64,000 nt of DNA from Corynebacterium imitans (lineage in GTDB: Bacteria > Actinomycetota > Actinomycetes > Mycobacteriales > Mycobacteriaceae). How positions within the stretch are numbered: position 1 is the stretch's first letter; every line of letters starts with the position of its first letter. The stretch is from the NCBI RefSeq assembly GCF_000739455.1, contig NZ_CP009211.1, positions 1,685,458 through 1,749,457 on the forward strand, in the 5' to 3' direction. Under the pieces are notes generated by a model. That model was not told where the DNA came from and did not search any database. It worked only from the letters and a program-made list of their open reading frames with translations. The position numbers were made by a program, and so were the translations under genes. Below, piece after piece: positions 7,876-18,758 of this stretch.

Positions 7876-10800
7876 CTAACCCAAAATGCCCATGCCCATG
7901 GTGGCCTTGAGGTCACCCATCAGGTTGGCGGAGCGCTCCACGCGCAGGTGATCGCCAAGCACCATCATCTGCGTGTGGTCCCCGTTGACCAGGTTCAAGT
8001 ACACGTCCGAGTCGCCGGGGTTGTTCTGCAGTACGCCTTTTAGGCGCGCGATATTTTCGATGGTGCACTGGTCAGTGCGCAGCGTGAGGCGCAGCGGCAG
8101 ACCTGCGCCCTGCCCGGGCCCGAGCTCGGGGACTTTCACGTCGTCGCCAAAGAGGCTCATGCGCTCGTCGCGAATGGTCACGCGGGCCTTGACCAGGATG
8201 ATGTTGTCCTCCACGATCTGCGGGGCGACGAGTGAGTACACCTTGTTAAACAGCAGGACTTCCACCTGCGCGCCGTGGTGGTCCTCAATAGTCACGATGG
8301 CCCAGGGCGAGCCGTCCTTCTTGGAGAAGCGACGGTCCACGCTGGAGATCAGCCCGCCGAGGGTGACCTCGGTGCCGTGGCGCAGCTCGCCGGAGAGCAC
8401 AGTGGTCAGCTCCGTGTCGGTCTGCTGCGCGATCGCCTCCTCGAAGCCGTCCAGGGGGTGGCCGGAAACGTACAGGCCAAGCATTTCGCGCTCCAGAGCG
8501 AGCTTGTGCTTCTTGTCCCACTCGTCGTCCGGGATGTCCATGGAAAAGACGGCCGTGGCGCTTTCCTGGCCGTCCTCGCCGCCGCCGAGGCCAGCAAAGA
8601 GGTCAAACTGGCCCTTGTCCGCGGCCTTCTTCGTGGTGAGCACGGAATCAACCATGTCTTCCTGAACCAGCATGAGCCCCTTGCGAGCGTGACCGAGCGA
8701 GTCGAAGGCCCCGGCTTTGATCAACGACTCGGTGATGCGCTTGTTGCACGGCAGCAGATCGATCTTGTCCAGGTAGTCGGAGAAGCTGGTGAAGTCACCC
8801 TTCGTGCGGCGGGTTTCCTTGATGGACTCCACCACTTCGGCGCCCACGTTGCGCACCGCGGCAAGGCCGTAGCGGATGTCTTTGCCCACAGCCATGAAGT
8901 TCTCTTCCGACTCATTAATATCCGGCTGCAGCACGGAAATACCAAGGTGGCGGCAGTCGGACAGGTAAATGGCGGACTTGTCCTTCTTGTCGCCCACCGA
9001 CGTCAGCAGTGCGGCCATGTACTCGGCGGTGTAGTTCGCCTTCATGTAGGCCGTCCAGTAGGACACCAGCGCGTAGCCTGCAGCGTGTGACTTGTTAAAC
9101 GCGTAAGAAGCAAACGGCTCGATGGTGCCCCAGAGCGCGTCCATCGCGCTCTTGGAGTAGCCGTTCTCCTGCATGCCGCCCCAGAACTTGTCGTACTGCT
9201 GCGCAAGCACTTCCGGCTTCTTCTTACCCATCGCCTTACGGAAGCCATCTGCCTCACCAGCGGTGTAGTTCGCCACCTTCTGCGAGATACGCATGATCTG
9301 CTCCTGGTACACGATCAGGCCGTAGGTCTCGTCCAGGATCTCCTTGAGCGGCTCGTCCAGCTCCGGATGAATCGGCGTGATGGGTTTACGCCCATTCTTG
9401 CGGTCAGCGTAATCCCAGTGGGCGTTCACGCCCATCGGACCCGGGCGGTAGAGCGCCAGCGAGGCGACGATGTCCTTAAACCCGGTCGGCTTCATGCGCT
9501 TGAGCAGCTCCTGCATGCCGCCGGAGTCCAGCTGGAACACGCCGAGCGTGTCACCGCGGGAGAGCAGCTCGTAGACCGCCGGGTCGTCGGTATCCAGGCC
9601 CTCCAGGTCGAGGGTCTCGCCGCGGTTCTTCTGCACGTTCTCCAGGGCGTCGCCAAGCACGGTGAGGTTACGCAGGCCCAAAAAGTCCATCTTCAGCAGG
9701 CCGATAGCCTCGCAGGCCGGGTAGTCCCAGCCGGTGATGATCGCGCCGTCGGCGGGGCGCTTCCACATCGGAATGTGGTCCATGAGCGGCACCGAGGCCA
9801 TAATCACCGCACAGGCGTGCACGCCCGCCTGGCGCACCACGCCTTCCAGTCCGCGGGCGGTCTCGTAGATCTTGGCCACGTCCGGGTCGGTCTCGATCAG
9901 CGAGCGCACCTCGGCCGCCTCGGCGTAACGCTCGTGCTCGGGATCGGTGATACCGGCCAGCGGGATGTCCTTGGCCATGATCGCCGGCGGCAGGGCCGCG
10001 TTGATGCGGTCGGCCATCTGGAAGCCGGGCTGGCCGAAGTTCACCTTCGCCGAGTCCTTAATCGCCTGCTTCGTCTTCACCGTGCCGAAGGTGATCACCT
10101 GGGCGATCTTGTCCTCGCCCCAGCGCTCGGCAGCATAGGTGATCATTTCGCCGCGGCGGCGATCGTCAAAGTCGATATCGATATCCGGCGCGGACGGGCG
10201 CTCCGGGTTGAGGAATCGCTCGAAGAGCAGGCCGTGCTCCATCGGGTCGATGTTGGTAATGGTCAGTGCGTAGGCCACCAGCGCGCCAGCGGCGGAGCCA
10301 CGGCCGGGCCCAACACGGATGCCGATCTCGCGGGCGTGCTTGATTAGCTCGGCAACGATCAGGAAGTAGGACGGGTAGCCCTTCATGTCGATGACGTCGA
10401 TCTCGTACTTCGCGCGGTCGAGGTACTCCTGCGGGACTTCCTTGCCCTCGAAGCGATCCTCCAGCCCGCGCTGGACTTCCTTGCGCAGCCAGCTGGTCGG
10501 GGTCTCCCCTTCCGGCACGTCGGCGACCGGCATGCGGTCGTGCGGGTGCTCCTCCCACAGCTCGCCGTAGTCGCCGACGCGCTCGGCGATCCAGAGCGTG
10601 TTGTCGCAGCCGTCCGGCACCGTGGAGTCCCACAGCTCACGCATCTGCTCGGCGGTCTTGATGTAGTAGCCCGTGCCATCGAACTTGAAGCGGTCCGGGT
10701 CCATCAAAGTCTTGCCGGTTTGCACACACAGCATGGCCTCGTGCGAGGGTGCCTGGGACTCCAGCACGTAGTGGCAGTCGTTGGTCACCAGCGGTGGCAA

Positions 10801-11445
10801 GTCGAGTTCCTTGCCGATGCGCAGCAGGTCGTCGCGGACGCGGCGCTCGATGTGCAGCCCATGGTCCATGAGCTCCAAGAAGTAATTGTCCCGGCCGTAG
10901 ATGTCTTGCCACATCGCGGCGGCCTCGAGCGCCTCGTTGTACTGGCCAAGACGCAGGCGGGTCTGCACATCGCCCGACGGGCATCCGGTGGTCGCGATGA
11001 TGCCGTCGGCGTGTTCGGCAATCAGCTCAGCGTCCATACGCGGCCACTTGCCAAGCTGCCCCTCGTAGGAAGCGAGCGAGGACAGGCGGAACAGGTTGCG
11101 CAGCCCCGTCGCGTTCTCCGCGAGCATGGTCTGGTGCAGATACGCGCCCGAGGCGGAGACATCGTCGCGCTTCTGGTCCGGGGTGCCCCACAGCTGGCGC
11201 TTCTTGTTTAAGCGCGAGCCGGGCGCCATGTAGGCCTCGATGCCAATAATCGGCTTGATCCCCGCGTCCACCATGCGGCGGTAGAAGGCGTTGGAGCCAA
11301 ACATGTTGCCGTGGTCCGTCATGCCCACGGCGGGCATGCCCTGGCGGGAAACCTCCTCTGCGAGCAGATCCACCTTTGCCATGCCATCCAGCATGGAAAA
11401 CTCGGTGTGGTTATGCAGGTGGACGAAGGAGGATTTTTTGGCCAT
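7876..11445 (-). CDS. dnaE1: DNA polymerase III alpha subunit DnaE1, 1189 aa
   Basis: Replicative polymerase. Order: N-terminal PHP domain ([15 protein letters not shown], then [10 protein letters not shown]) which in this family can carry proofreading activity, the C-family polymerase palm with [12 protein letters not shown], fingers, a helix-hairpin-helix region ([15 protein letters not shown]), and a C-terminal OB fold ([14 protein letters not shown]). Length is normal for the family. Two ATGs upstream of 11445 (at 11457 and 11454) overlap the TATGAT -10 box (11453-11458), which stands 7 nt before the ATG of MAKKSSF. The start at 11445 is therefore preferred, as a leaderless transcript. 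Confidence 0.96.
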   Translation of the reverse strand: MAKKSSFVHLHNHTEFSMLDGMAKVDLLAEEVSRQGMPAVGMTDHGNMFGSNAFYRRMVDAGIKPIIGIEAYMAPGSRLNKKRQLWGTPDQKRDDVSASGAYLHQTMLAENATGLRNLFRLSSLASYEGQLGKWPRMDAELIAEHADGIIATTGCPSGDVQTRLRLGQYNEALEAAAMWQDIYGRDNYFLELMDHGLHIERRVRDDLLRIGKELDLPPLVTNDCHYVLESQAPSHEAMLCVQTGKTLMDPDRFKFDGTGYYIKTAEQMRELWDSTVPDGCDNTLWIAERVGDYGELWEEHPHDRMPVADVPEGETPTSWLRKEVQRGLEDRFEGKEVPQEYLDRAKYEIDVIDMKGYPSYFLIVAELIKHAREIGIRVGPGRGSAAGALVAYALTITNIDPMEHGLLFERFLNPERPSAPDIDIDFDDRRRGEMITYAAERWGEDKIAQVITFGTVKTKQAIKDSAKVNFGQPGFQMADRINAALPPAIMAKDIPLAGITDPEHERYAEAAEVRSLIETDPDVAKIYETARGLEGVVRQAGVHACAVIMASVPLMDHIPMWKRPADGAIITGWDYPACEAIGLLKMDFLGLRNLTVLGDALENVQKNRGETLDLEGLDTDDPAVYELLSRGDTLGVFQLDSGGMQELLKRMKPTGFKDIVASLALYRPGPMGVNAHWDYADRKNGRKPITPIHPELDEPLKEILDETYGLIVYQEQIMRISQKVANYTAGEADGFRKAMGKKKPEVLAQQYDKFWGGMQENGYSKSAMDALWGTIEPFASYAFNKSHAAGYALVSYWTAYMKANYTAEYMAALLTSVGDKKDKSAIYLSDCRHLGISVLQPDINESEENFMAVGKDIRYGLAAVRNVGAEVVESIKETRRTKGDFTSFSDYLDKIDLLPCNKRITESLIKAGAFDSLGHARKGLMLVQEDMVDSVLTTKKAADKGQFDLFAGLGGGEDGQESATAVFSMDIPDDEWDKKHKLALEREMLGLYVSGHPLDGFEEAIAQQTDTELTTVLSGELRHGTEVTLGGLISSVDRRFSKKDGSPWAIVTIEDHHGAQVEVLLFNKVYSLVAPQIVEDNIILVKARVTIRDERMSLFGDDVKVPELGPGQGAGLPLRLTLRTDQCTIENIARLKGVLQNNPGDSDVYLNLVNGDHTQMMVLGDHLRVERSANLMGDLKATMGMGILG

Positions 11446-11481
11446 GCCGGCCATCATATCCCGCCGCGCAAACCGGCAAAA

Positions 11482-12765
<1,284 letters not shown>

Positions 12766-12768
12766 GTC

Positions 12769-13737
12769 CTACTCCTCGCCTCGCAGCCCGGAGGGTACCC
12801 GCACGTTGTCGATGCGCCCATCGAGCATCTCCACGATGCGTCCGGTTTCCTCGGCCAGCTCCGGGTTGTGGGTAATAAACACCACGGATTTGCCTAGCTC
12901 GTCGTGCAGCTTGTGGAATAAGTCCATCACCAAGCGGCCGGTTTTGGAATCGAGGGCGCCGGTCGGCTCGTCGGCAAGCAAAAGGTCCGGATCATTGGCC
13001 AGGCTGCGCGCGATCGCCACGCGTTGCTTCTGGCCACCCGAGAGCTCGTTCGGGTTGTGGTGGAGGCGATCCCCCATCCCCATCATCTCGAGCAGCTCGG
13101 CGGCGCGCTCCTCACGCTCGTGCCGTTCCACGCCCGCGTACATCATGGGCATGGCCACGTTTTGCAGCGCGTCGATGCGGCCGATCAGGTTGAAGTTTTG
13201 AAAGATGAAGCCGATGTTCTGGCTACGATAGGCGGCCAGCTCCTTATCCTCCTTGGCGTAGACCGGCTCGCCGTTGAAGGCGTAGCCACCCTTAGTGGGC
13301 CGGTCCAGCATGCCGATGAGGTTCATCAGCGTCGACTTACCACAGCCCGAAGGACCGACGATGGAGACGAACTCGCCGTGCTCAGCGTAAAAGTCAATGC
13401 CGTGCAGCACGGTCAGCTCGCTCGGCTCGCCCTCGTTATAGGTCTTGACGATGCCGCGCATGTCGATGAGCAGCCCAGAGTCAGCCATCGAAGGCTGCTT
13501 GTCGACGCCCACCTGCTCACCCCCAGTGACCACCCCAGCCGGGGCATCCGTCACCGGAAGTACCTCGGTATCGGAAGTGTCGACAGGTTCAGCAGGTTGT
13601 GCTGGTGTGTCGTCGTCCTCATCACCGAAGAAGAACGGGTCCGTCTCCGGATTGCCGTCGTACTCTTCCTCAGCGGGCTTGGCGGGCTTGGGCTTTTTGG
13701 AAAACTTTGAGAACTTCTTCGAAAACGGAGTGCTCAA
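12769..13737 (-). CDS. ABC transporter ATPase, MacB/LolD type, with acidic N-terminal extension
   Basis: The 322-aa product has a Lys-rich start, an acidic Pro/Asp-rich extension of about 85 residues, and a typical ATPase domain beginning GLLIDMRGIVKTY. It shows Walker A GPSGCGKST, Q-loop FIFQNFNL, signature LSGGQKQR, Walker B LLLADEPTGALD and H-loop FITHN. The start at 13737 is a TTG with GGGGAG 7 nt upstream. An internal ATG (MADSGLL, about residue 84) would give a family-length protein without the extension, so the true start needs care. The stop is 4 nt before the permease start. Confidence 0.9.
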   Translation of the reverse strand: MSTPFSKKFSKFSKKPKPAKPAEEEYDGNPETDPFFFGDEDDDTPAQPAEPVDTSDTEVLPVTDAPAGVVTGGEQVGVDKQPSMADSGLLIDMRGIVKTYNEGEPSELTVLHGIDFYAEHGEFVSIVGPSGCGKSTLMNLIGMLDRPTKGGYAFNGEPVYAKEDKELAAYRSQNIGFIFQNFNLIGRIDALQNVAMPMMYAGVERHEREERAAELLEMMGMGDRLHHNPNELSGGQKQRVAIARSLANDPDLLLADEPTGALDSKTGRLVMDLFHKLHDELGKSVVFITHNPELAEETGRIVEMLDGRIDNVRVPSGLRGEE

Positions 13738-13749
13738 CGGCTCACTCCC

Positions 13750-15534
13750 CTACTTGTCCTCGCCGCCGTCGGCGGCTTCGGCGTTGTCGTCCTTCTTGGA
13801 GTCTTTCTTCTCGCCCTGCTTGTCGTCCTTCTTCGCGCTCTCTGTGTCGGTCTCCTTTGGCTTGCCCTCTTTCGCCTCACGGACTTGCTCCGGGTCGAAG
13901 CGCGGGTCCGAGATGCTCACCTTTTCCCCGATCTGTTCGGAGTACTCGTCGGGCCAGTTGATTACGATGTCGCCGGCCTTGAGCTCGCCGCCGGTAATCG
14001 CGATGTCGACGTCGTTGCTGGCGCCGGTTTCCACCTTGCGCTCTTCCACCACGCCGGAGGATGCATCATCACCATCGGTGGCCATGACCAGGACCTTCTT
14101 GTCACCCTCCTCGCCGTAGACGGCGTCCAGCGGGACGTTGAGTGCGTCCGCGGACTCCTGGGTGATGATCTCCGCGCGCACCGTGCCGCCGAGCAGGAGG
14201 CCCTTGGTGTCGCCGGTGACCTCGATCTCAACCGGGAAGGTCACGCTGCCGGACTCGCTATCGGATCCGCCCCCGCCTGCCGACATTCCGCCCGGCATTC
14301 CGGCCGGTGCGGCGCTGGACTGGTCGGCGGCGGGCGCGATGCGCTTCACACGCCCCTTGAACTTCTTATCGCCCGTTGCCGTGGAGGTAAATTCCACGCG
14401 GTTGCCCTGCTTGATGTTGGGCACGTCCGCTTCGCGGACCTCGGACTTAATGAGCAAGCTCGAGTCGTCGGCGAGGCTGAGCAGCTTGCCCTGCGGGATG
14501 TCGCCCTCCTCCACGTCGACGGAGGTAACTACGCCGGCGAGCGGCGAGTACAGGGTCGCCTCCTGCAGCTGGTACTCCAGGGTGCCGTCGGACTCGGAGA
14601 TGCCGGCGCTTTCCGCCTGCCTACGTGCCGAATCTACCTGACCCTGGAGCTGCTGGCGCTCCTGCTGCGCCTGCGATTGTGCAGCCGCGAGTGCCGCCTT
14701 GGCATCCTGGAGGGCGGCGTAGGCCTCGTCCACGCTCATCGGTGCCCCGCCGCCTTCCGCGCCAGCGATCTGTGCGATCTCATCTGGCGACATGCCGCCT
14801 TGCCCGCCGCCCGGCGCGGGCGCGGCTCCCGGTGCAGCGGGTGCGCCACCCGGTGCGGCCGGTGCGGGCGCGGAAGGTGCCTTGGGGCCCTGGCCTCCAC
14901 CGCTGGACGTGCCGTTGGAGCTGTTGCCCGGCAGGTGGGAGGAGAGGTTACCGGCCATCTGGCTAAAGACATCGGCCACGCGGGTGGCCGAGCGTCCGCC
15001 CTGGGCGGCAAGCGCAGCGTCGTACGCCGCCTGCGCCTGGTTGACCTGGGCTTGTGCCTGGCGGATCGTCTGGTTCGAGCCGTTCGCTACCGACTGGTCG
15101 TGCGCATTGAGCTGCGACTGCGCTTGCTCGAGTGCCTGGGCCGCCTCTGCCTGCGCGTTGGCCTGCTGGCGCTCCTGGGCGGCGAGCTGGCGGTCCAGCT
15201 GCTCGGTGTTCATCGAGGCGAGGAACTGATCCTTTTGCACCCTGTCGCCCGGCTGCACGGCGATCTTTTCCACCTCGGACTGTACCGAGGTGGTGATGTT
15301 CATGGCCCGGATCGGGGCGATGTGGCCGTTGACGATCACGCTGTCCGAGACGTCCTCGGCGGCGGCGATGGTGTAGTCACCCGGCTGGAGGCCCGAGCCA
15401 TCCGCCTCGTCCGACCCGCCGAAGCCACACGCGGAAGCGAGCAGCACCACGCTGGTCAGCGCGGCGACGGTGCGCAGCTTCAACGAGCGGCGGCGGGGTG
15501 TGGCGTGCGGGGTGGTTGTTCCGAATTCGGACAC
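13750..15534 (-). CDS. HlyD/MacA-type efflux adaptor lipoprotein, about 594 aa
   Basis: A lipobox VVLLASAC puts the lipidated Cys near residue 36. The biotinyl-lipoyl domain comes as two halves (SVQSEVEKIAVQPGDRVQKDQF and LYSPLAGVVTSVDVEEGD) around an Ala/Gln-rich coiled coil. The coiled coil is interrupted by a Gly/Pro/Ala-rich insert (about 200-270). Beta-barrel and membrane-proximal domains follow (KGRVKRIAP, then VPLDAVYGEEGDKKVLV), ending in a Lys/Asp/Glu tail. The start is GTG 15534 (or TTG 15537) after GAGGAG. First gene of a three-gene operon with the ATPase (13-bp gap) and permease. Confidence 0.88.
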   Translation of the reverse strand: MSEFGTTTPHATPRRRSLKLRTVAALTSVVLLASACGFGGSDEADGSGLQPGDYTIAAAEDVSDSVIVNGHIAPIRAMNITTSVQSEVEKIAVQPGDRVQKDQFLASMNTEQLDRQLAAQERQQANAQAEAAQALEQAQSQLNAHDQSVANGSNQTIRQAQAQVNQAQAAYDAALAAQGGRSATRVADVFSQMAGNLSSHLPGNSSNGTSSGGGQGPKAPSAPAPAAPGGAPAAPGAAPAPGGGQGGMSPDEIAQIAGAEGGGAPMSVDEAYAALQDAKAALAAAQSQAQQERQQLQGQVDSARRQAESAGISESDGTLEYQLQEATLYSPLAGVVTSVDVEEGDIPQGKLLSLADDSSLLIKSEVREADVPNIKQGNRVEFTSTATGDKKFKGRVKRIAPAADQSSAAPAGMPGGMSAGGGGSDSESGSVTFPVEIEVTGDTKGLLLGGTVRAEIITQESADALNVPLDAVYGEEGDKKVLVMATDGDDASSGVVEERKVETGASNDVDIAITGGELKAGDIVINWPDEYSEQIGEKVSISDPRFDPEQVREAKEGKPKETDTESAKKDDKQGEKKDSKKDDNAEAADGGEDK

Positions 15535-15621
15535 CAAACATTCTCCTCACAAACGAGCGCGCCACGATGAAGACCCAAAATACGAAGGGCGACGGGCGCG
15601 AAGGGCGTGCAACTTCCGAAA

Positions 15622-15627
15622 ACTATA
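15622..15627 (-). promoter_or_regulatory. Candidate -10 box TATAGT for the adaptor-ABC operon
   Basis: Read on the minus strand the hexamer is TATAGT, the corynebacterial sigma-A -10 form. It predicts a leader of about 80 nt before the GAGGAG ribosome-binding site of the adaptor gene. No clear -35 was found. Confidence 0.5.
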
Positions 15628-15665
15628 CACGCCGACCCCGCCAGATGGCAGTGCCGGACGAGCGT

Positions 15666-16214
15666 TTACGTCCTCGGTGTGGACACCGCGATCGCGCCCC
15701 ACACCGCGTCGGCGGGCAGCACCTCGACTGCGGCGATGTCCGGTCCAGCCGCGATGCTTGCGAGTGTGGCCGTATCCGCGGTAATGATCGCGCCGACTAC
15801 GCGCGCGTCAGCTGGCGCGGTGTGGGCGCGGAGCGCCGCGCGCTGCAGTTCGCGCTCGCACACCTCAGCACGGCTGCTACCGGATACCGGCTCCGGGGTG
15901 TCCTTGTGCGGCAGCCCTTGAGGCACGATCGCGTTGACCCGGGGCGCGGCCTCGTAGGCAGCCGCGGCTAGGTCACAGGAAAGCGGTGTGGTGAAACTCA
16001 CGAGGGCCAGGTGGTCCAGGCCGTCTTCGCCCAGCGCTTCGAGGGAGGCGGCGGCACGCGCTGCGTAATGCTCGGCTGGTTCGTTGTTGAAAGGCCCGAG
16101 CGTGTCACCCTGCACCACCGGCGGGACGGGCGGGTGCAGCGCGCCGACGGCGAAGATGCTGGCACCAAGGACGGCCGCGGCCGCGATCGCACCAAACCCT
16201 TCTTTCGCGCGCAC
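15666..16214 (-). CDS. Conserved membrane-anchored protein of unknown function, 182 aa
   Basis: Starts with GTG at 16214, one base after the rluD stop, so it is translationally coupled to rluD. The N-terminus (VRAKEGFGAIAAAAVLGASIF) forms one membrane helix, and the rest is extracytoplasmic: a PPVPPV linker, a YAARAAASLEALGEDGLDHLALVSF segment, two cysteines (in LSCDLAAAAYE and AEVCERELQRAAL), and a C-terminal DIAAVEVLPADAVWG. The paired cysteines could form a disulphide outside the cell. I recognise no catalytic motif. A longer frame to 16307 would overlap rluD and is rejected. Confidence 0.65.
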   Translation of the reverse strand: MRAKEGFGAIAAAAVLGASIFAVGALHPPVPPVVQGDTLGPFNNEPAEHYAARAAASLEALGEDGLDHLALVSFTTPLSCDLAAAAYEAAPRVNAIVPQGLPHKDTPEPVSGSSRAEVCERELQRAALRAHTAPADARVVGAIITADTATLASIAAGPDIAAVEVLPADAVWGAIAVSTPRT

Positions 16215-16215
16215 G

Positions 16216-17145
16216 CTAGGGCGCTCGCAACATATCGAGGGCGTGCTGCAGGTCCTCCGGGTAGCCGGATTCCACCACCATGTACTCGCCGGTGCGGGGG
16301 TGGGCAAAACCGAGCGCCTTGGCGTGGAGCCACTGGCGGATCAGTCCCAGGCGCTTGGCCAGGTTCGGGTCGGAGCCGTACATGGGATCGCCCACGCACG
16401 GGTGCCCGGTAGCGGCCATGTGGACGCGGATCTGGTGGGTGCGGCCGGTCTCCAAGTGGACCTCGAGCAGGCTGGCCTGACGGAAGGCCTCGAGCACCTT
16501 GTAATGGGTCACGCTCGCGCGGCCGTCGTCAGTCACGGCGAACTTCCACCCGGCGGAGGGGTGGCGGCCAATGGGTGCGTCGATGGTGCCCACGATCGGA
16601 TCCGGCAGGCCCTGGACCACGGCGTGGTAGGTCTTGTCCACAGTGCGCTCCTTGAACGCACGCTTGAGCACCGAGTAGCCCTGCATACTCGCGGCCACCA
16701 CCATCACCCCGGAAGTGCCCACGTCCAGGCGCTGCACGATGCCCTTGCGCTCGGGCGGGCCGGCGTCGGGCAGTGTAAAGCCCATGGCCTGCAGGCCGCC
16801 GAGCACGGTCGGGCCCTCCCAGCCGAGCGTGGGGTGTGCAGCCACGCCCACCGGTTTGTCCACGGCGATGACGTCGGCGTCGTGGTAGAGCACGTGCATC
16901 CCCTCGACCATCTCCGCGACCGGCTCCGGGGCACGCTTCGGCTCGGGCAGGGTTGCCTCGATGATGACGCCGGGGGTGACGCGGTCGGACTTTTGGGGCA
17001 ACGTGGCGTCGATAAGCACTTGCTCTGCAGCGATCATCTCGACAGCGACGCTGCGCGAAATCCCGAAGAGCTTGGCGAGCGCGGCATCGACGCGCATGCC
17101 CGCGAGGCCCTCGGGGACCGGGAGGCGACGGAAATCACCCGGCAT
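16216..17145 (-). CDS. rluD: RluA/RluD-family 23S rRNA pseudouridine synthase, 309 aa
   Basis: An N-terminal S4 domain ([22 protein letters not shown], about 17-75) precedes the catalytic domain. The catalytic Asp is in [15 protein letters not shown], with [18 protein letters not shown] and [10 protein letters not shown] as further family motifs. RluD modifies helix 69 of 23S rRNA in E. coli; the exact target here is inferred. The ATG at 17145 overlaps the end of lspA by 11 bp, giving the lspA-rluD-unknown gene operon common in Gram-positive bacteria. Confidence 0.92.
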   Translation of the reverse strand: MPGDFRRLPVPEGLAGMRVDAALAKLFGISRSVAVEMIAAEQVLIDATLPQKSDRVTPGVIIEATLPEPKRAPEPVAEMVEGMHVLYHDADVIAVDKPVGVAAHPTLGWEGPTVLGGLQAMGFTLPDAGPPERKGIVQRLDVGTSGVMVVAASMQGYSVLKRAFKERTVDKTYHAVVQGLPDPIVGTIDAPIGRHPSAGWKFAVTDDGRASVTHYKVLEAFRQASLLEVHLETGRTHQIRVHMAATGHPCVGDPMYGSDPNLAKRLGLIRQWLHAKALGFAHPRTGEYMVVESGYPEDLQHALDMLRAP

Positions 17146-17665
17146 TCGACTCCTCCTTCAGAAAGAGGGCGAGCGCGAAGATCACCACGCCGACGGTGAT
17201 GGAGGCATCGGCCAGGTTGAACACCGCGAAATTGCCCACCGAGATGTAATCCACCACGTGCCCGAACCAGAAGCCCGGGTCGCGCGCGAGTCGGTCGATG
17301 AGGTTGCCGAGCGCGCCACCGGCGATCATGGCCAGGCCGATTGCCTCGACGCGGTTGCTCAGGCGCGGGGCGGCGATCAAAGCACCCACAACGAAGACGA
17401 GCTGGATGGTGGTAAACAGCCAGGTCGAGTTCTGGCCCATGGAAAAGGCCGCACCCGGGTTGAACAGCAGGTAGAAACGGAACCAATCCCCGATCACCGC
17501 GACCGGCTCGCCCGGGGTGAGCCAGCCCAGCATCAGCTGCTTGACCGCCTGGTCAACCGCGGCGATGGCGAGCATGATGACCGCCACGAGCGGCAGGTAG
17601 CGCGGCCTGTTGCCCGCGGTCTGCGCCGAGCTCCCTTCACTTGCTTGGCTAGTTGTGTGTTGCAT
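17135..17665 (-). CDS. lspA: Prolipoprotein signal peptidase LspA, 176 aa
   Basis: Aspartyl protease that removes the signal peptide of lipidated prolipoproteins. Four membrane helices are visible. The catalytic motifs are [11 protein letters not shown] and [13 protein letters not shown], each with its Asp; NPGAAFSM is also conserved. The start is placed at the ATG of MQHTTSQ (17665) with TACAGT (17675-17680) 9 nt upstream; the alternative TTG at 17695 lies upstream of this box. It serves the several lipoproteins in this window and is divergent from one of them (17745). Confidence 0.95.
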   Translation of the reverse strand: MQHTTSQASEGSSAQTAGNRPRYLPLVAVIMLAIAAVDQAVKQLMLGWLTPGEPVAVIGDWFRFYLLFNPGAAFSMGQNSTWLFTTIQLVFVVGALIAAPRLSNRVEAIGLAMIAGGALGNLIDRLARDPGFWFGHVVDYISVGNFAVFNLADASITVGVVIFALALFLKEESNAG

Positions 17666-17744
17666 CGCCTGTTCACTGTAGTCGGTTGGCAACAAAGCGG
17701 GTATCGCCTCAATCGCCGCGGAGGCCGTGCGGTAGGTTCGAAGT

Positions 17745-18740
17745 GTGTTTACTCTGCTCGATCGCCCTGCTCACCCCGCCCTCCTGCTGAGCGCTAGCCT
17801 GCTCGTTTTCCCGCTTACCGCCTGCGGCGGGGAGGAATTCGACCCGCTGGAAACCATCCCCGCCTTCGCGCTCGACACCCCGGCCGTGGAGGTTGTCGAG
17901 ACAGGTGAGCGGCCGCAGCTTTTGCAATTCAAGGACGCGGCGGCCGACAAGGCCGAGCCGTGGGAGACCGCCGTGGAGGTCGCCACCGGGCTCGAGCAGG
18001 ACGTCGTGCCGGCCGAGCAGGCCGATGAGCTGGGGCAAGCCCCGGCGGGCGGCAACGTGGATACGGTAACCCTGCCGCTTACGGTCAACGCTGCGCCCGC
18101 GGACGAGCCGGGCGAAGGCGAAACACCTGCCGCGCGCGCAGTCGAGCTGACCGTGGGCACCGCCACCCACTCGGACCTAAGCCGCACCGAGGAGCTCGCC
18201 AGCGCGAAGGACTTCCTCCTGCGCTGGCGCGCCGCCGAGAGCGGGGCGATCTCCACGCTCAAGCTCTTAGCACCCGGCGATTCGACGGAAGCAGGCCGCG
18301 AGGCCGTGGAGCGCTCGCTGCTCCTGCTCGCCTCCACCAACGTCGTCCTGCCAAAAGACCCGGTGGGGGTTGGCGGGTCCTGGACTGTGCGCAACCGCAT
18401 CACCGGCGCGTCGAACATGCTGCGCACCAGCACGTATACGGTCACCGCGATCGACGGCGACCGGGTCGAACTCGACGTCAGCGTCGAGGAGCGCCCGACC
18501 CAGCAGTCGCTGTCGATCGATAACGAGGTCGCAGGCGAGCTCGACGGTTCCTCGCTGGATGTGGAAACCACCTCCACAACCTCGCAGGGCAGTATTACGC
18601 TGGACTTAACGCGCCCGCTGCCGGTGGCCGGCCAGGTCGCCGCCACAACGCGCCTGATCTATTCGGGCACCGAGGGCACAAGCGGCTTCAAGGTGGTCCA
18701 GGACGTCACCGAGGCGCTGACCTACGGCGCGGACGCTTAA
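17745..18740 (+). CDS. Lipoprotein of unknown function, 331 aa
   Basis: A signal sequence with lipobox FPLTAC (Cys about residue 27) precedes an acidic soluble domain rich in Glu/Asp/Ala with the pattern VGGSWTVRNRITGASNMLRTSTYTVT and a beta-rich C-terminal half. It resembles conserved corynebacterial lipoproteins without a known activity, and no catalytic residues stand out. The GTG start at 17745 has TAGGTT (17733-17738) 6 nt upstream and no ribosome-binding site, so a leaderless GTG start is likely. The following ABC-F gene begins 18 bp after the stop and is probably co-transcribed. Confidence 0.75.
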   Translation: MFTLLDRPAHPALLLSASLLVFPLTACGGEEFDPLETIPAFALDTPAVEVVETGERPQLLQFKDAAADKAEPWETAVEVATGLEQDVVPAEQADELGQAPAGGNVDTVTLPLTVNAAPADEPGEGETPAARAVELTVGTATHSDLSRTEELASAKDFLLRWRAAESGAISTLKLLAPGDSTEAGREAVERSLLLLASTNVVLPKDPVGVGGSWTVRNRITGASNMLRTSTYTVTAIDGDRVELDVSVEERPTQQSLSIDNEVAGELDGSSLDVETTSTTSQGSITLDLTRPLPVAGQVAATTRLIYSGTEGTSGFKVVQDVTEALTYGADA

Positions 18741-18758
18741 GTTACACGGAGGTTTCCC

